Shown: positions 32,082-39,702 of the stretch, piece by piece
Layout: each line of letters opens with the position of its first letter
Numbering within the stretch: the stretch's first letter is position 1
Origin: Syntrophaceae bacterium
Lineage (GTDB): Bacteria; Desulfobacterota; Syntrophia; Syntrophales; UBA2192
Length of the DNA stretch: 64,000 nt
Assembly (NCBI GenBank): GCA_013177795.1
Contig: JABLXY010000003.1
Location: 537,244 to 601,243 of the forward strand
Direction of reading: 5' to 3'
Made by a program: the position numbers and the translations under genes
Notes under the pieces: generated by a model
The model's database searches: none
The model's input: only the letters and a program-made list of their open reading frames with translations
Told to the model about the DNA's origin: nothing

Positions 32082-34430
32082 TTATTTTATGCACACCCTC
32101 CGGACCTGCTCAAAGTCCGTGAGGCCCTCGATGACCTTCTTGATGCCGTCCTGGAGCAGCGTGGTCATCCCGTCCTCGATCGCCGCTTGCCGCAGGTCCT
32201 CGACGGACGCCTTTTTCGCGATGAGCCGCTTGATGTTGTCCGTGGCCACCAGGAGCTCGTGGATGCCCACGCGACCGCGGTAGCCCGTCTGATTGCAGTC
32301 GTTGCAGCCCCCGGGCTGGTAGAACTTGAGATCCTTGGAGTAGGGGATGTTGAGCTTCGCGAACTGCTCCTCGCCGTAGGTAAAGGCCAGGTAGTCGTAC
32401 TCGTCCTTGTCGGGCGTGTAGGCCTGCTTGCAGCTGCGGCACAGCGTCCGGGCGAGCCGCTGGGCCAGGATGCCCAGCAGCGAGTCGGCGAAGTTCAGGG
32501 GGTCGATGCCCATGTCGAGCAGGCGGATGATCGTCTCGGGGGCGCTGTTGGTGTGCAGCGTCGTGAGCACGAGGTGGCCCGTCAGCGAGGCCTCGACGCC
32601 GATCTTGGCCGTCTCGAAGTCGCGCATCTCGCCGACCATGATCACGTCGGGGTCGGCGCGCAGGAAGGCCCGCAGGGCGCGGGCGAAGTCGAGGCCGATC
32701 TTGGGGTTCACCTGGACCTGCCGGATCCCGTACTGGGTGATCTCGACGGGGTCCTCGATCGTCCAGATCTTGCGCTCCGGCGTGTTGATGCGGTGCACGC
32801 CCGCGTGGAGCGTCGTCGTCTTGCCCGAGCCCGTGGGCCCCACGCACAGGATGATCCCGTAGGGCTTCTCGAGGAGCTTGATGAGGTTCTGGTAGTTCCA
32901 GGGCGACAGGGCCATGTCCTCGAGGTGCATCATCTCGCCCTTCTGGAGGATTCGGAGCACCACGTCCTCGAGGTTGCCCGCCGTGGGCAGCGTGGCGACG
33001 CGGAGCTCGATCTCCTCGCCGTTGCTGCGCCGGAACTTGATCTTGCCGTCCTGGGGGAGACGGCGCTCCGTGATGTCGAGGTTAGACATGATCTTGATGC
33101 GCGAGACGATGGCCGCGCGGTAGCTGTAGGGCACCGTCTGGTAGAGCGAGCAGCTGCCGTCGATGCGGTAGCGGATCTCGACGTTCTTGCGGCTGAGGTT
33201 GGGCTCGATGTGGATGTCCGAGGCCCGCTGGGCGATCCCGTCGTTGATGATGCGGTTGACGAGCTGCATGATCACGCTGTCGGACTCGGAGACGCCGTTC
33301 TCCTCGTAGTCGTCGCGGTCCTCGACGAGCTGGCCCTCGCCTCCCAGGAGCTCCTCGAAGGACTTCTCCCCCTCCTGCGTCTGGTAGAAGTGGTTGATGA
33401 ACCGGATGATGTCCTCCTTGAGCGAGACGCAGTACTCGACGGCCTTCGTCTTCAGGAGGTTCTCGATCATGTCCTTCTTCAGGATGTTGTTCGGGTCGTC
33501 GACGAGGACGCGGATCCGGCCGTCGGCAAGTCTCTCCAGGGGGACCCAGAGCTCGCGGCGCAGGTACTCGCGCTTGAGGCTCTTGAGCAGGTCGTCGGGG
33601 ATGGGGTGCTTCGCGTTGTAGTGGACGTAGCGGCAGCGGTAGAAGTCCTCCAGGGACCGCCCGATGTCGTCCCGGGAGATCCGGAAGCGCTTCATGAGGA
33701 TCTCCTCGATGGGCTCGTTGCTGCGGCGCGACTCCGTGAAGGCGGCCTCCAGGTCGGCGTCCTTGATGAGGTTGTGGTTGACGAGGTAGTCGAAGCGGGT
33801 CTTGCGCCGCGAGGAGACGCGGTGCTGGTTGTACAGGGCGATGCCCAGGACCTCGGCGATCTCCTCGAGGAGGCTCTGCTCGTCGGCCGTGAACTTCCCG
33901 CCTCCCTTGCGGTTGACGATCTGGATGACCCCCATGAGGGTGTTCTCGTGCATGACGGGCACGGCGAGCACCTGGGTGGTCCGGTAGCCCGACTGCTTGT
34001 CCCAGGCCTCGTCGAAGAAGAGCGTCTTGTCGACCCGCTTGAGCTCTTCCTTGTCGTAGGCATCGGCGATGTTGACGGCGCGGCCCGTGTTGGCCACGAA
34101 GCCCGCGATGCTTCGGTTGCTGATCGGCAGGCGGATCTCCTTGAGCTGCGAGCCCGCCAGGTAGAGCGAGTAGAGCTCGTTGCGCGGCTTGTCGGCCACG
34201 TAGATCGTGATCAGCAGGGCGTTGAAGAGGGCGAGGATCCCCTCCTTGTGCTCGACGAGGATCTCCTTGATGTTCTGTGCGGCGTGGATCTGGTTGGTGA
34301 TGTCGAGCAGTTTCTTGCGCTGGTTGAGCTTCTCGGAGAGGGCCGTTATGGAGGAGATGTCGAGCCTCTCCATCATCTTTGCCGTTTCCATCGTGGGCAT
34401 CCGTTCCTTGTCGGGTTTTCGCTTTTCCAT
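32082..34430 (-). CDS. GAF-domain type II/IV secretion ATPase (GspE/PilB family)
   Basis: 782 residues from ATG 34430; ATG 34400 has the better ribosome-binding site (AAGGAA) and may be the true start. A GAF sensory domain occupies about residues 40-195 (AVNIADAYD, AVPVMHENTLMGVIQIVNRKGGG). An N1D/T2SSE_N-like region follows, then the ATPase with GPTGSGKTT, an Asp-box, and GEMRDFETA/HLVLTTLHTNSAP. CRSCKQAYT and CNDCNQTGYRG form the tetracysteine zinc site. Such hexameric ATPases drive type IV pilus extension or type II secretion. The GAF fusion suggests ligand control. No pilus gene is adjacent; the divergent neighbours are polysaccharide genes. Confidence 0.9.
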   Translation of the reverse strand: MEKRKPDKERMPTMETAKMMERLDISSITALSEKLNQRKKLLDITNQIHAAQNIKEILVEHKEGILALFNALLITIYVADKPRNELYSLYLAGSQLKEIRLPISNRSIAGFVANTGRAVNIADAYDKEELKRVDKTLFFDEAWDKQSGYRTTQVLAVPVMHENTLMGVIQIVNRKGGGKFTADEQSLLEEIAEVLGIALYNQHRVSSRRKTRFDYLVNHNLIKDADLEAAFTESRRSNEPIEEILMKRFRISRDDIGRSLEDFYRCRYVHYNAKHPIPDDLLKSLKREYLRRELWVPLERLADGRIRVLVDDPNNILKKDMIENLLKTKAVEYCVSLKEDIIRFINHFYQTQEGEKSFEELLGGEGQLVEDRDDYEENGVSESDSVIMQLVNRIINDGIAQRASDIHIEPNLSRKNVEIRYRIDGSCSLYQTVPYSYRAAIVSRIKIMSNLDITERRLPQDGKIKFRRSNGEEIELRVATLPTAGNLEDVVLRILQKGEMMHLEDMALSPWNYQNLIKLLEKPYGIILCVGPTGSGKTTTLHAGVHRINTPERKIWTIEDPVEITQYGIRQVQVNPKIGLDFARALRAFLRADPDVIMVGEMRDFETAKIGVEASLTGHLVLTTLHTNSAPETIIRLLDMGIDPLNFADSLLGILAQRLARTLCRSCKQAYTPDKDEYDYLAFTYGEEQFAKLNIPYSKDLKFYQPGGCNDCNQTGYRGRVGIHELLVATDNIKRLIAKKASVEDLRQAAIEDGMTTLLQDGIKKVIEGLTDFEQVRRVCIK

Positions 34431-34534
34431 ATCGTCCGGGCTGTCACGGTCTTTAATACAGGAAATGTGCCAATCGATCCCCCGCCGCGAGAGCGGGCGG
34501 CCCGCAGGGGCGCGTTTGCCTCGCCGCCCCGTCA

Positions 34535-34550
34535 AGGCATGGGTTTTGCA
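34535..34550 (+). promoter_or_regulatory. Candidate sigma-54 promoter before the tyrosine phosphatase gene
   Basis: GG at 34536-34537 and GC at 34548-34549 are ten bases apart, with TTTTGCA at -12. It lies 31 bp upstream of the start at 34581 and points rightward into the polysaccharide locus. Confidence 0.5.
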
Positions 34551-34580
34551 ATCTTTTTCCGCGATGCCTCGACCGTGAGG

Positions 34581-35117
34581 ATGGAAGTCGATTCCGTGAC
34601 GGCGCAAGCGGCCCCGAAGAAAATCCTGTTTGTCTGCTCGGGCAACCTGTGCCGGAGCTTCATGGCCGAGCGGGTGTTCCGGTCGCTCCTGCGGCGGACG
34701 GGACTGAGCGGCGTGCAGGCGGCCTCGGCCGGCCTGCTCGATCTCGGCGGCGCAGAGGCCGACCCGCGGGCCGCGGCCCTCCTCCGGGAGAAGGGCATCG
34801 AGGCCAACGGGCACCGGTCCCGGTCGCTGTCGGCCGCGATGGTCGATGGGGCCGACTGGGTCCTCGTCATGGAGGAGGCCCAGCGGGACGAGGTGCTGAG
34901 GCGCCATCCCGCCGCGGTCGGCAAGGTCCGGCTGCTCAAGTCCTTCGCCGCGCCGGGCGGCGGCGACGGGCTCGACATCCGGGACCCCTACGGGATGACG
35001 GCCTATCACTACCGGACCTGTTTTGCGGAGATCTATTTCTCCCTGGAAGGACTGCTTCGATGTATCTGGAACACTGGGGGCTCGAGACCTTCCCCTACGA
35101 AATCGTCCCCGACCTGA
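34581..35117 (+). CDS. Low-molecular-weight protein tyrosine phosphatase
   Basis: 178 residues from ATG 34581 (GTG 34596 is a possible alternative). The phosphate loop CSGNLCRS gives Cys19 and Arg25 of the CX5R motif, and GLDIRDPYGM carries the general-acid Asp. In exopolysaccharide loci such Wzb/Etp-type enzymes dephosphorylate the Wzc-type tyrosine kinase and so control chain length and export; a Wzc-like kinase is encoded 4.6 kb downstream. The last ~19 codons overlap the start of the next gene by 58 bp in another frame, so the C-terminus may be a relic of read-through. Confidence 0.86.
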   Translation: MEVDSVTAQAAPKKILFVCSGNLCRSFMAERVFRSLLRRTGLSGVQAASAGLLDLGGAEADPRAAALLREKGIEANGHRSRSLSAAMVDGADWVLVMEEAQRDEVLRRHPAAVGKVRLLKSFAAPGGGDGLDIRDPYGMTAYHYRTCFAEIYFSLEGLLRCIWNTGGSRPSPTKSSPT

Positions 35118-35914
35118 AGTTCATCTACAACTCGGGGCACTGGCGCGAGGCGATGACCCGCCTCGTCTACGCCGTCCAGCGGCGCAAGGGCGCCGCGCTG
35201 CTCACGGGGGACGTGGGCTGCGGCAAGACGACCCTGTCGCGGGCGCTCATCCGGAACCTCCCCCAGAAGGACTACCACGTGGGGCTCATCACGAACCCCA
35301 TGCTCGAGCCCATCGAGTTCATCCGCGAGATCCTCTACCAGTTCGGCCTCGAGCCGGCCTCGCACTCCAAGCACGAGCTCCTGAACGCGCTGGGCGAGAT
35401 GATGATGCAGGACTTCCGGGAGAACCGCACGACGATCCTCGTCATCGACGAGGCGCAGCTGCTCTCGCCCACCAACTTCGAGGAGGTGCGCCTGCTGCTC
35501 AACTACCAGTTCAACGACCGGTTCCTGCTGAACCTGCTGCTCATCGGCCAGCCCGAGCTGCGCGGCATCATCCGGCGGATCGAGCAGCTCGACTCGCGGA
35601 TCGCCATCCGCTACCACCTCGGCCCGCTCACCCCGGAGGAGATGGCGCGGTACATCGAGTTCCGGCTCGGCCGTGCCGGCGCGACGCGCGAGATCTTCAC
35701 CCCCGACGCCTTCGAGGAGATCTACCGCCAGACCCGGGGCGTGCCCCGGCGGGTCAACAACCTCTGCGACATGTGCCTGCTCATCGGGTTCGGGATCCAG
35801 GCCGAAAGAATCGACAGGGACATCGTGAGGCAGGTCATCGAGGACACGGCCATGCCGGGCGACGAGCTGGCCGGGGCGGAACCGAGACAGGAAGCTGCGA
35901 AGCTGGGAAGCTGA
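35060..35914 (+). CDS. ExeA/PEP-CTERM-type secretion ATPase
   Basis: 284 residues from ATG 35060, with GGAAGGA 7 nt upstream. MYLEHWGLETFPYEIVPDLKFIY is the N-terminal signature of the ATPases found in XrtA/PEP-CTERM exopolysaccharide loci. Walker A GDVGCGKTT is at residues 50-58, Walker B TTILVIDEAQ near 127-136, and RGVPRRVNNLCD near the C-terminus is sensor-like. It is an AAA+ protein related to ExeA/GspA. No exosortase or PEP-CTERM protein was found in the window. Its stop is followed by the hairpin repeat interrupted by the insertion sequence. Confidence 0.88.
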   Translation: MYLEHWGLETFPYEIVPDLKFIYNSGHWREAMTRLVYAVQRRKGAALLTGDVGCGKTTLSRALIRNLPQKDYHVGLITNPMLEPIEFIREILYQFGLEPASHSKHELLNALGEMMMQDFRENRTTILVIDEAQLLSPTNFEEVRLLLNYQFNDRFLLNLLLIGQPELRGIIRRIEQLDSRIAIRYHLGPLTPEEMARYIEFRLGRAGATREIFTPDAFEEIYRQTRGVPRRVNNLCDMCLLIGFGIQAERIDRDIVRQVIEDTAMPGDELAGAEPRQEAAKLGS

Positions 35915-35976
35915 GAAGTTCGGACAGGCTCCCAGCCCTCCTATTTTACCGGCTTTTCCAAACTTCCAAACTTCTT

Positions 35977-37264
35977 GATAGCAACAAAAACACGTTACCT
36001 ACTGATACGCCCTTAGGGGCACTATCGGTTTTTCATTGAGCCGGTAGTGGAACAGCACCGTCAGGACGTTTTCGATCCCGCGGTCGCTCCAGCGGGCCCC
36101 GACATCGGCCCTGCGGTTGAGTTCCCTCATCTCCCGCTCCAGGGGAGCGGTGGTCGTGAAGGCAAAGCCCTTGTCGGCCTGCCAGCTGAAGGCGTGCGGC
36201 TGAGCGTTTTGGAGGTGCTCGGCCGACTGACGGAAGCCGTCGCGCTGCAGCTCTTTGATAAAGGCATCCAAGCCCTCGGGGGCTCGGGGCCCCCGGCGCC
36301 ACAGCAACCGCTTGAGGCGCTTCTGGTAGTGCCGGCGCTGCTCGACCTGCATGCCGTCGAGCCAGAGGTAGTGATTGAGCTGGTGCACCAGATGCCAGCG
36401 GCAGCGCTGGACCGCAGAGGCACAGGCCTCGAGGTTCAGGCCCCCATCATGCACGAGCCGCTCGATGGGCAACCCCAGCAGTCGCCGGCGAAGCCCCTCG
36501 GCATCACCCACGTGCACGTGCACCAGCCGCTTGACGATGGTCGGGCGTCCGGCCACCGCGGGACCCGGGATGGCGCTGACGGCCAGATAAACGGCCGAGC
36601 CCCGCGGGTTCTTCCCCGCCTTGACCCGGGTGCCGTCGACCAGCACGGTCTTGCCGGCCACCTCGTCGCTCGGGGCGAGCGTCGCGGCCCGGGCGGCGAT
36701 CTGGCGCCGCAGCCCCTCCGGGGAAGGCGCATCGGCCAGCAGCGCGCGCAGGGCCCAGGAGGCCCGCCCGAAGGGCATCTGGATCCCCAGCCCGATGGCC
36801 TTCTCGACCAGCTCGTCGAGGAAGCGCCGCCCGAAGGGAAGCCCCAGCACGGCATTGACCGGCCGAAACGTCCGGCCGCAGGCCTTGCAGCGCATCTGCA
36901 GGACCGCCAGTGACAGGCGCCCCCGCGACGTCCGCAGCACCCGGCTCCGCCAACCCTTGCGGATCAGCGCCGTGCCGTCGCAGCGCGGACAGCGCAGCCG
37001 GCCCCGATGGGCCGACAGCCACTGCAGCTGGATGTCCCGAAGCCGCTGCCCGTAACTCCGGGGAAAGGCCTGATCGTACAGGGCGGCCAAATGAACAAAC
37101 AACCGGTTGACAACGTCCCCGGGGCAGGCAACAATCCATTCCGGGAGGGGTAACTCTCCTGGGAGCATCTTGATACCTCCTTTCGAGTTTTGGCGAATTC
37201 TCCAAAGGCGTATCAGATGCTCTCTGCTTTTTCAAAGAACAGGTAACGCGTATTTTACGCTATC
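35977..37264. mobile_element. IS256-like insertion sequence with 8-bp target duplication
   Basis: The 1288-bp element begins GATAGC and ends GCTATC. The ends form an imperfect inverted repeat of about 24 bp (GATAGC ... CGTTACCT, 19 of 24 matching). Direct repeats AACTTCTT lie outside both ends (35969-35976 and 37265-37272), as expected for an 8-bp target-site duplication. The right end, GATAGCGTAAAAT read inward, resembles IS256-family ends. Removing the element rejoins a run of AACTTC-type repeats, so it landed in an intergenic repeat and broke no gene. One intact transposase gene is inside. Confidence 0.85.
35999..37168 (-). CDS. DDE transposase of the insertion sequence (IS256/mutator-like)
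   Basis: 389 residues, uninterrupted. The N-terminal region has a zinc-finger-like pair (CPRCDGTALIRKG ... MRCKACGRTF). The catalytic core has VLVDGTRVKAGK (first Asp), VHDGGLN with CRWHLVHQLNHYLW (second Asp and the C/D-x2-H of mutator-type transposases) and REMRELNRRADVGARWSDRGIENVL near the C-terminus, holding the likely Glu. The gene ends 22 bp from the left end of the element. Family placement among IS256, ISH6 and ISLre2 needs comparison with ISfinder; the 8-bp duplication fits the first two. Confidence 0.88.
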   Translation of the reverse strand: MLPGELPLPEWIVACPGDVVNRLFVHLAALYDQAFPRSYGQRLRDIQLQWLSAHRGRLRCPRCDGTALIRKGWRSRVLRTSRGRLSLAVLQMRCKACGRTFRPVNAVLGLPFGRRFLDELVEKAIGLGIQMPFGRASWALRALLADAPSPEGLRRQIAARAATLAPSDEVAGKTVLVDGTRVKAGKNPRGSAVYLAVSAIPGPAVAGRPTIVKRLVHVHVGDAEGLRRRLLGLPIERLVHDGGLNLEACASAVQRCRWHLVHQLNHYLWLDGMQVEQRRHYQKRLKRLLWRRGPRAPEGLDAFIKELQRDGFRQSAEHLQNAQPHAFSWQADKGFAFTTTAPLEREMRELNRRADVGARWSDRGIENVLTVLFHYRLNEKPIVPLRAYQ

Positions 37265-37285
37265 AACTTCTTAACTTCCCAACTT

Positions 37286-38308
37286 CTATCCTTTTTGGAT
37301 GCGCGCGAGCTCCTCGTCCGAGACGGGCCCCGTCACCCAGAGGATCGGGTTGCCCAGCAGGTTGACCGTCCTGTCGTCCGTCACCCGGTTGCCGTCGGCG
37401 TCCTCCAGGATCTGCACGACGGGCCGCAGCGGCTGGCCGACGTGGGTCCCGACGACCTTGCCGAGGGTCCGGTTGTTGAGCCGGACGAAGCTCCCGATGG
37501 GGTAGAGGGAGATCTGCTCGAGGAAGGCCCGCATCACGCGCGGGGAGAAGGAGCGGTTCTTCGTGTCGACGAGCTCCCGGACCGACACGCAGCGCCGGTG
37601 GGGCCGCTCGTGCGTCATGGCCTCGTAGGTGCTCGCCAGGCCGACGATCTTCGCATACTCGGAGATCTGCTCGCCCCTGAGACCCCGGGGATAGCCGCTG
37701 CCGTCCTCAAGCTCGTGGTGCTCGTAGGCCGTCTGGGCGAGCCAGGGCATCTCGGCGCTCCAGGGCGCAAGGGCGCTGCGGCCGGTCTCGGGGTGCCTGC
37801 GGACCGCGGCCGTCTCCTCGCCGGAGAGGGCCTCGGGCTTGCGCAGGATCGCGTCGGGGACCGCGAACATGCCGACGTCGTGCAGGAGCGCGGCCAGTCC
37901 CAGCGCCTCGAGGCTGCCCGGCGCGTACTCGAGCCGCAGGCCGATCTTCAGGGCATAGATCATGGTGTTGATCGAGTGGGATGCCGTGTAGTCCTCCTCG
38001 TTGCCGTAGCGCGTCGTGTAGTGGTAGAGCCGGTCGATCGTCTCGGCGCTGCCCGCGATCGCCCGAAGTTGCTCCCGCAGGGGCAGGATGTCGAAGGCCC
38101 TGTTTTCCAGCATGCTCACCTTGATGGCCTGGAGATGCCGCCAGAGGCAGAGGTAGATGTCCTTGTCCGAATCCGGCTCTCTCGCGGCCGGTCCCTGCGC
38201 GGCGCGGGAGAACAGGGACCCGGGGACCGCGGTTGCGGGGGGCTGCGCCGTGTCGTCTTTCCTGCCGCTCTGCGCGGCATCGGTGATCAGGTCGACGTAT
38301 CGCACCAT
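37286..38308 (-). CDS. HD-GYP domain protein, probable cyclic-di-GMP phosphodiesterase
   Basis: 340 residues. The HD core has LAALLHDVGMF and ILRKPEALSGEE; HHELEDGSGYPRGLRGEQISEYAKIVGLAS is the diagnostic HHE...GYP segment. N-terminal to it is a helical region of about 100 residues without a recognised sensor; the C-terminal ~90 residues (GSFVRLNNRTLGKVV) form a small beta-rich domain often following HD-GYP in RpfG-like proteins. Degradation of cyclic-di-GMP commonly switches exopolysaccharide production, which fits its position facing the export genes. Confidence 0.9.
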   Translation of the reverse strand: MVRYVDLITDAAQSGRKDDTAQPPATAVPGSLFSRAAQGPAAREPDSDKDIYLCLWRHLQAIKVSMLENRAFDILPLREQLRAIAGSAETIDRLYHYTTRYGNEEDYTASHSINTMIYALKIGLRLEYAPGSLEALGLAALLHDVGMFAVPDAILRKPEALSGEETAAVRRHPETGRSALAPWSAEMPWLAQTAYEHHELEDGSGYPRGLRGEQISEYAKIVGLASTYEAMTHERPHRRCVSVRELVDTKNRSFSPRVMRAFLEQISLYPIGSFVRLNNRTLGKVVGTHVGQPLRPVVQILEDADGNRVTDDRTVNLLGNPILWVTGPVSDEELARIQKG

Positions 38309-38442
38309 GGGACTTCCGCCTTCTCTTCGTTCGTGGGCACCGACCGCCCGCCGCCCAGACCGGGAAGGACTCCCGGACGCCGGGCAGGGAAGGTCGTGCT
38401 CTTGTCATGCAAGAACCGTACACGGGCGCTTTTTCTTTTAAC

Positions 38443-38458
38443 TGGCATGATGTTGGCA
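38443..38458 (+). promoter_or_regulatory. Candidate sigma-54 promoter before the polysaccharide export operon
   Basis: TGGCATG at 38443-38449 provides a near-consensus -24 box; GC at 38456-38457, ten bases after the GG, is in TTGGCA, one mismatch from TTGCW spacing letters. It lies 38 bp before the Wza-like start. Confidence 0.55.
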
Positions 38459-38495
38459 TGTCATGAATCCGGTCATCCTGCGCAGGAGAGTCGGA

Positions 38496-39695
38496 ATGTA
38501 CTGGCGAATGAAAAATGCAACCGTTGCAACGCTCCTCGTGCTTGCCGCGGCCGGCCTGTCGGCCTGCAGCACCTACATCCCACACGCCCTCGAGGCCAAG
38601 GGCGTGCCCGTCAAGACGCTCAAGTCTTCGGCCGAGGACGCTGCCGCGGCCGAGAAGGCCCGCCGGCAGCAGCAGTCGGACATCGCGGCGATGGCCGCCG
38701 CCACCGGCAACGAGTCCTTCACGCAGCGAAGGGGGACGCCGGAGTACCTGCTCGGGCCCGGCGACGTGCTGAAGATCACCTACTGGGAAGGGGCGAAGAG
38801 CACGGAGTACATCGCGGAGGTCCGATCCGACGGAAAGATTTCCTATGCCTTCATGGACGACGTGCAGGCGGGCGGCCGCACGGTGGGTGAGCTGCACGAG
38901 GCGCTCATGGAGGGCCTGAGGCAGTACATCCGGGCGCCGCGGCTCGAAGTGGTCGTCAAGGAATACCGGAGCAAGACGGTCCTGCTCTTCGGCCAGATCA
39001 ACAAGATCCCCCCCGGGCCCTCCGGGCCGGGCAAGTACCCCCTGAAGGGGAAGACGACCGTTCTCGATCTCATCGTGTCGGCCGGCGGCCCCGTCATGGG
39101 ACGCGGGGGCTCCTTCTCGGGGACGGGCCAGACGCAGGTCGTCGTGGGGGACGAGGGCGGCAACGCGGATCTGCGCAACGTGGAGCTGCTGCGCAGGGGC
39201 AAGCGCTACACGCTCAACCTCTATGACGTCATGTTCAAGGGCGACACCAGCCAGAACGTGATCCTCGACGCGGGGGACATCGTCACCGTGCCCGAGCTGC
39301 CCTTCTTCGGCGAGCGGGTCTACGTCCTCGGCGAGGTCAACGCGCAGGGGATCTACCGGCTCAAGGACGCCAGCGATCTGCTGGCCCTGCTGTCGCTGGC
39401 GGGCGGGCCGACGGGCCTGGCCGTCAAGTCGGACATCAAGATCATCCGCGAGTACCAGGAGCGGAAGGGCGAACCGGTCATCCTGTCGGCCAGCTACGAC
39501 GACATCACGAAGAAGGGGGACATCGCCCAGAACGTGGCGCTCAAGAACGGCGACATCGTCTGGGTGCCGCGGATCCTCATCGGCGACATCAACGAGTGGA
39601 TCACCAACACGGTGCCGCTTCTCGATTACCTGCTGAAGCCGGCGCAGTATCGCGACACCTACGGCGATCCGACCAAAATGCGCTTCCTGAAGTAG
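38496..39695 (+). CDS. Wza-like outer-membrane polysaccharide export lipoprotein
   Basis: 399 residues from ATG 38496, with AGGAGA 6 nt upstream. The signal peptide ends in LSAC with the lipid-bearing Cys at residue 24. YLLGPGDVLKITYWEG starts the polysaccharide-export (PES) domain; two SLBB-type beta-grasp repeats follow (VLLFGQINKIPP, VYVLGEVNAQGIYRL). Wza-type octamers form the outer-membrane channel for polysaccharide. The C-terminal alpha-helical segment ends NEWITNTVPLLDYLLKP. The Wzc-like gene starts 7 bp after the stop. Confidence 0.92.
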   Translation: MYWRMKNATVATLLVLAAAGLSACSTYIPHALEAKGVPVKTLKSSAEDAAAAEKARRQQQSDIAAMAAATGNESFTQRRGTPEYLLGPGDVLKITYWEGAKSTEYIAEVRSDGKISYAFMDDVQAGGRTVGELHEALMEGLRQYIRAPRLEVVVKEYRSKTVLLFGQINKIPPGPSGPGKYPLKGKTTVLDLIVSAGGPVMGRGGSFSGTGQTQVVVGDEGGNADLRNVELLRRGKRYTLNLYDVMFKGDTSQNVILDAGDIVTVPELPFFGERVYVLGEVNAQGIYRLKDASDLLALLSLAGGPTGLAVKSDIKIIREYQERKGEPVILSASYDDITKKGDIAQNVALKNGDIVWVPRILIGDINEWITNTVPLLDYLLKPAQYRDTYGDPTKMRFLK

Positions 39696-39702
39696 AGAGA
39701 CC

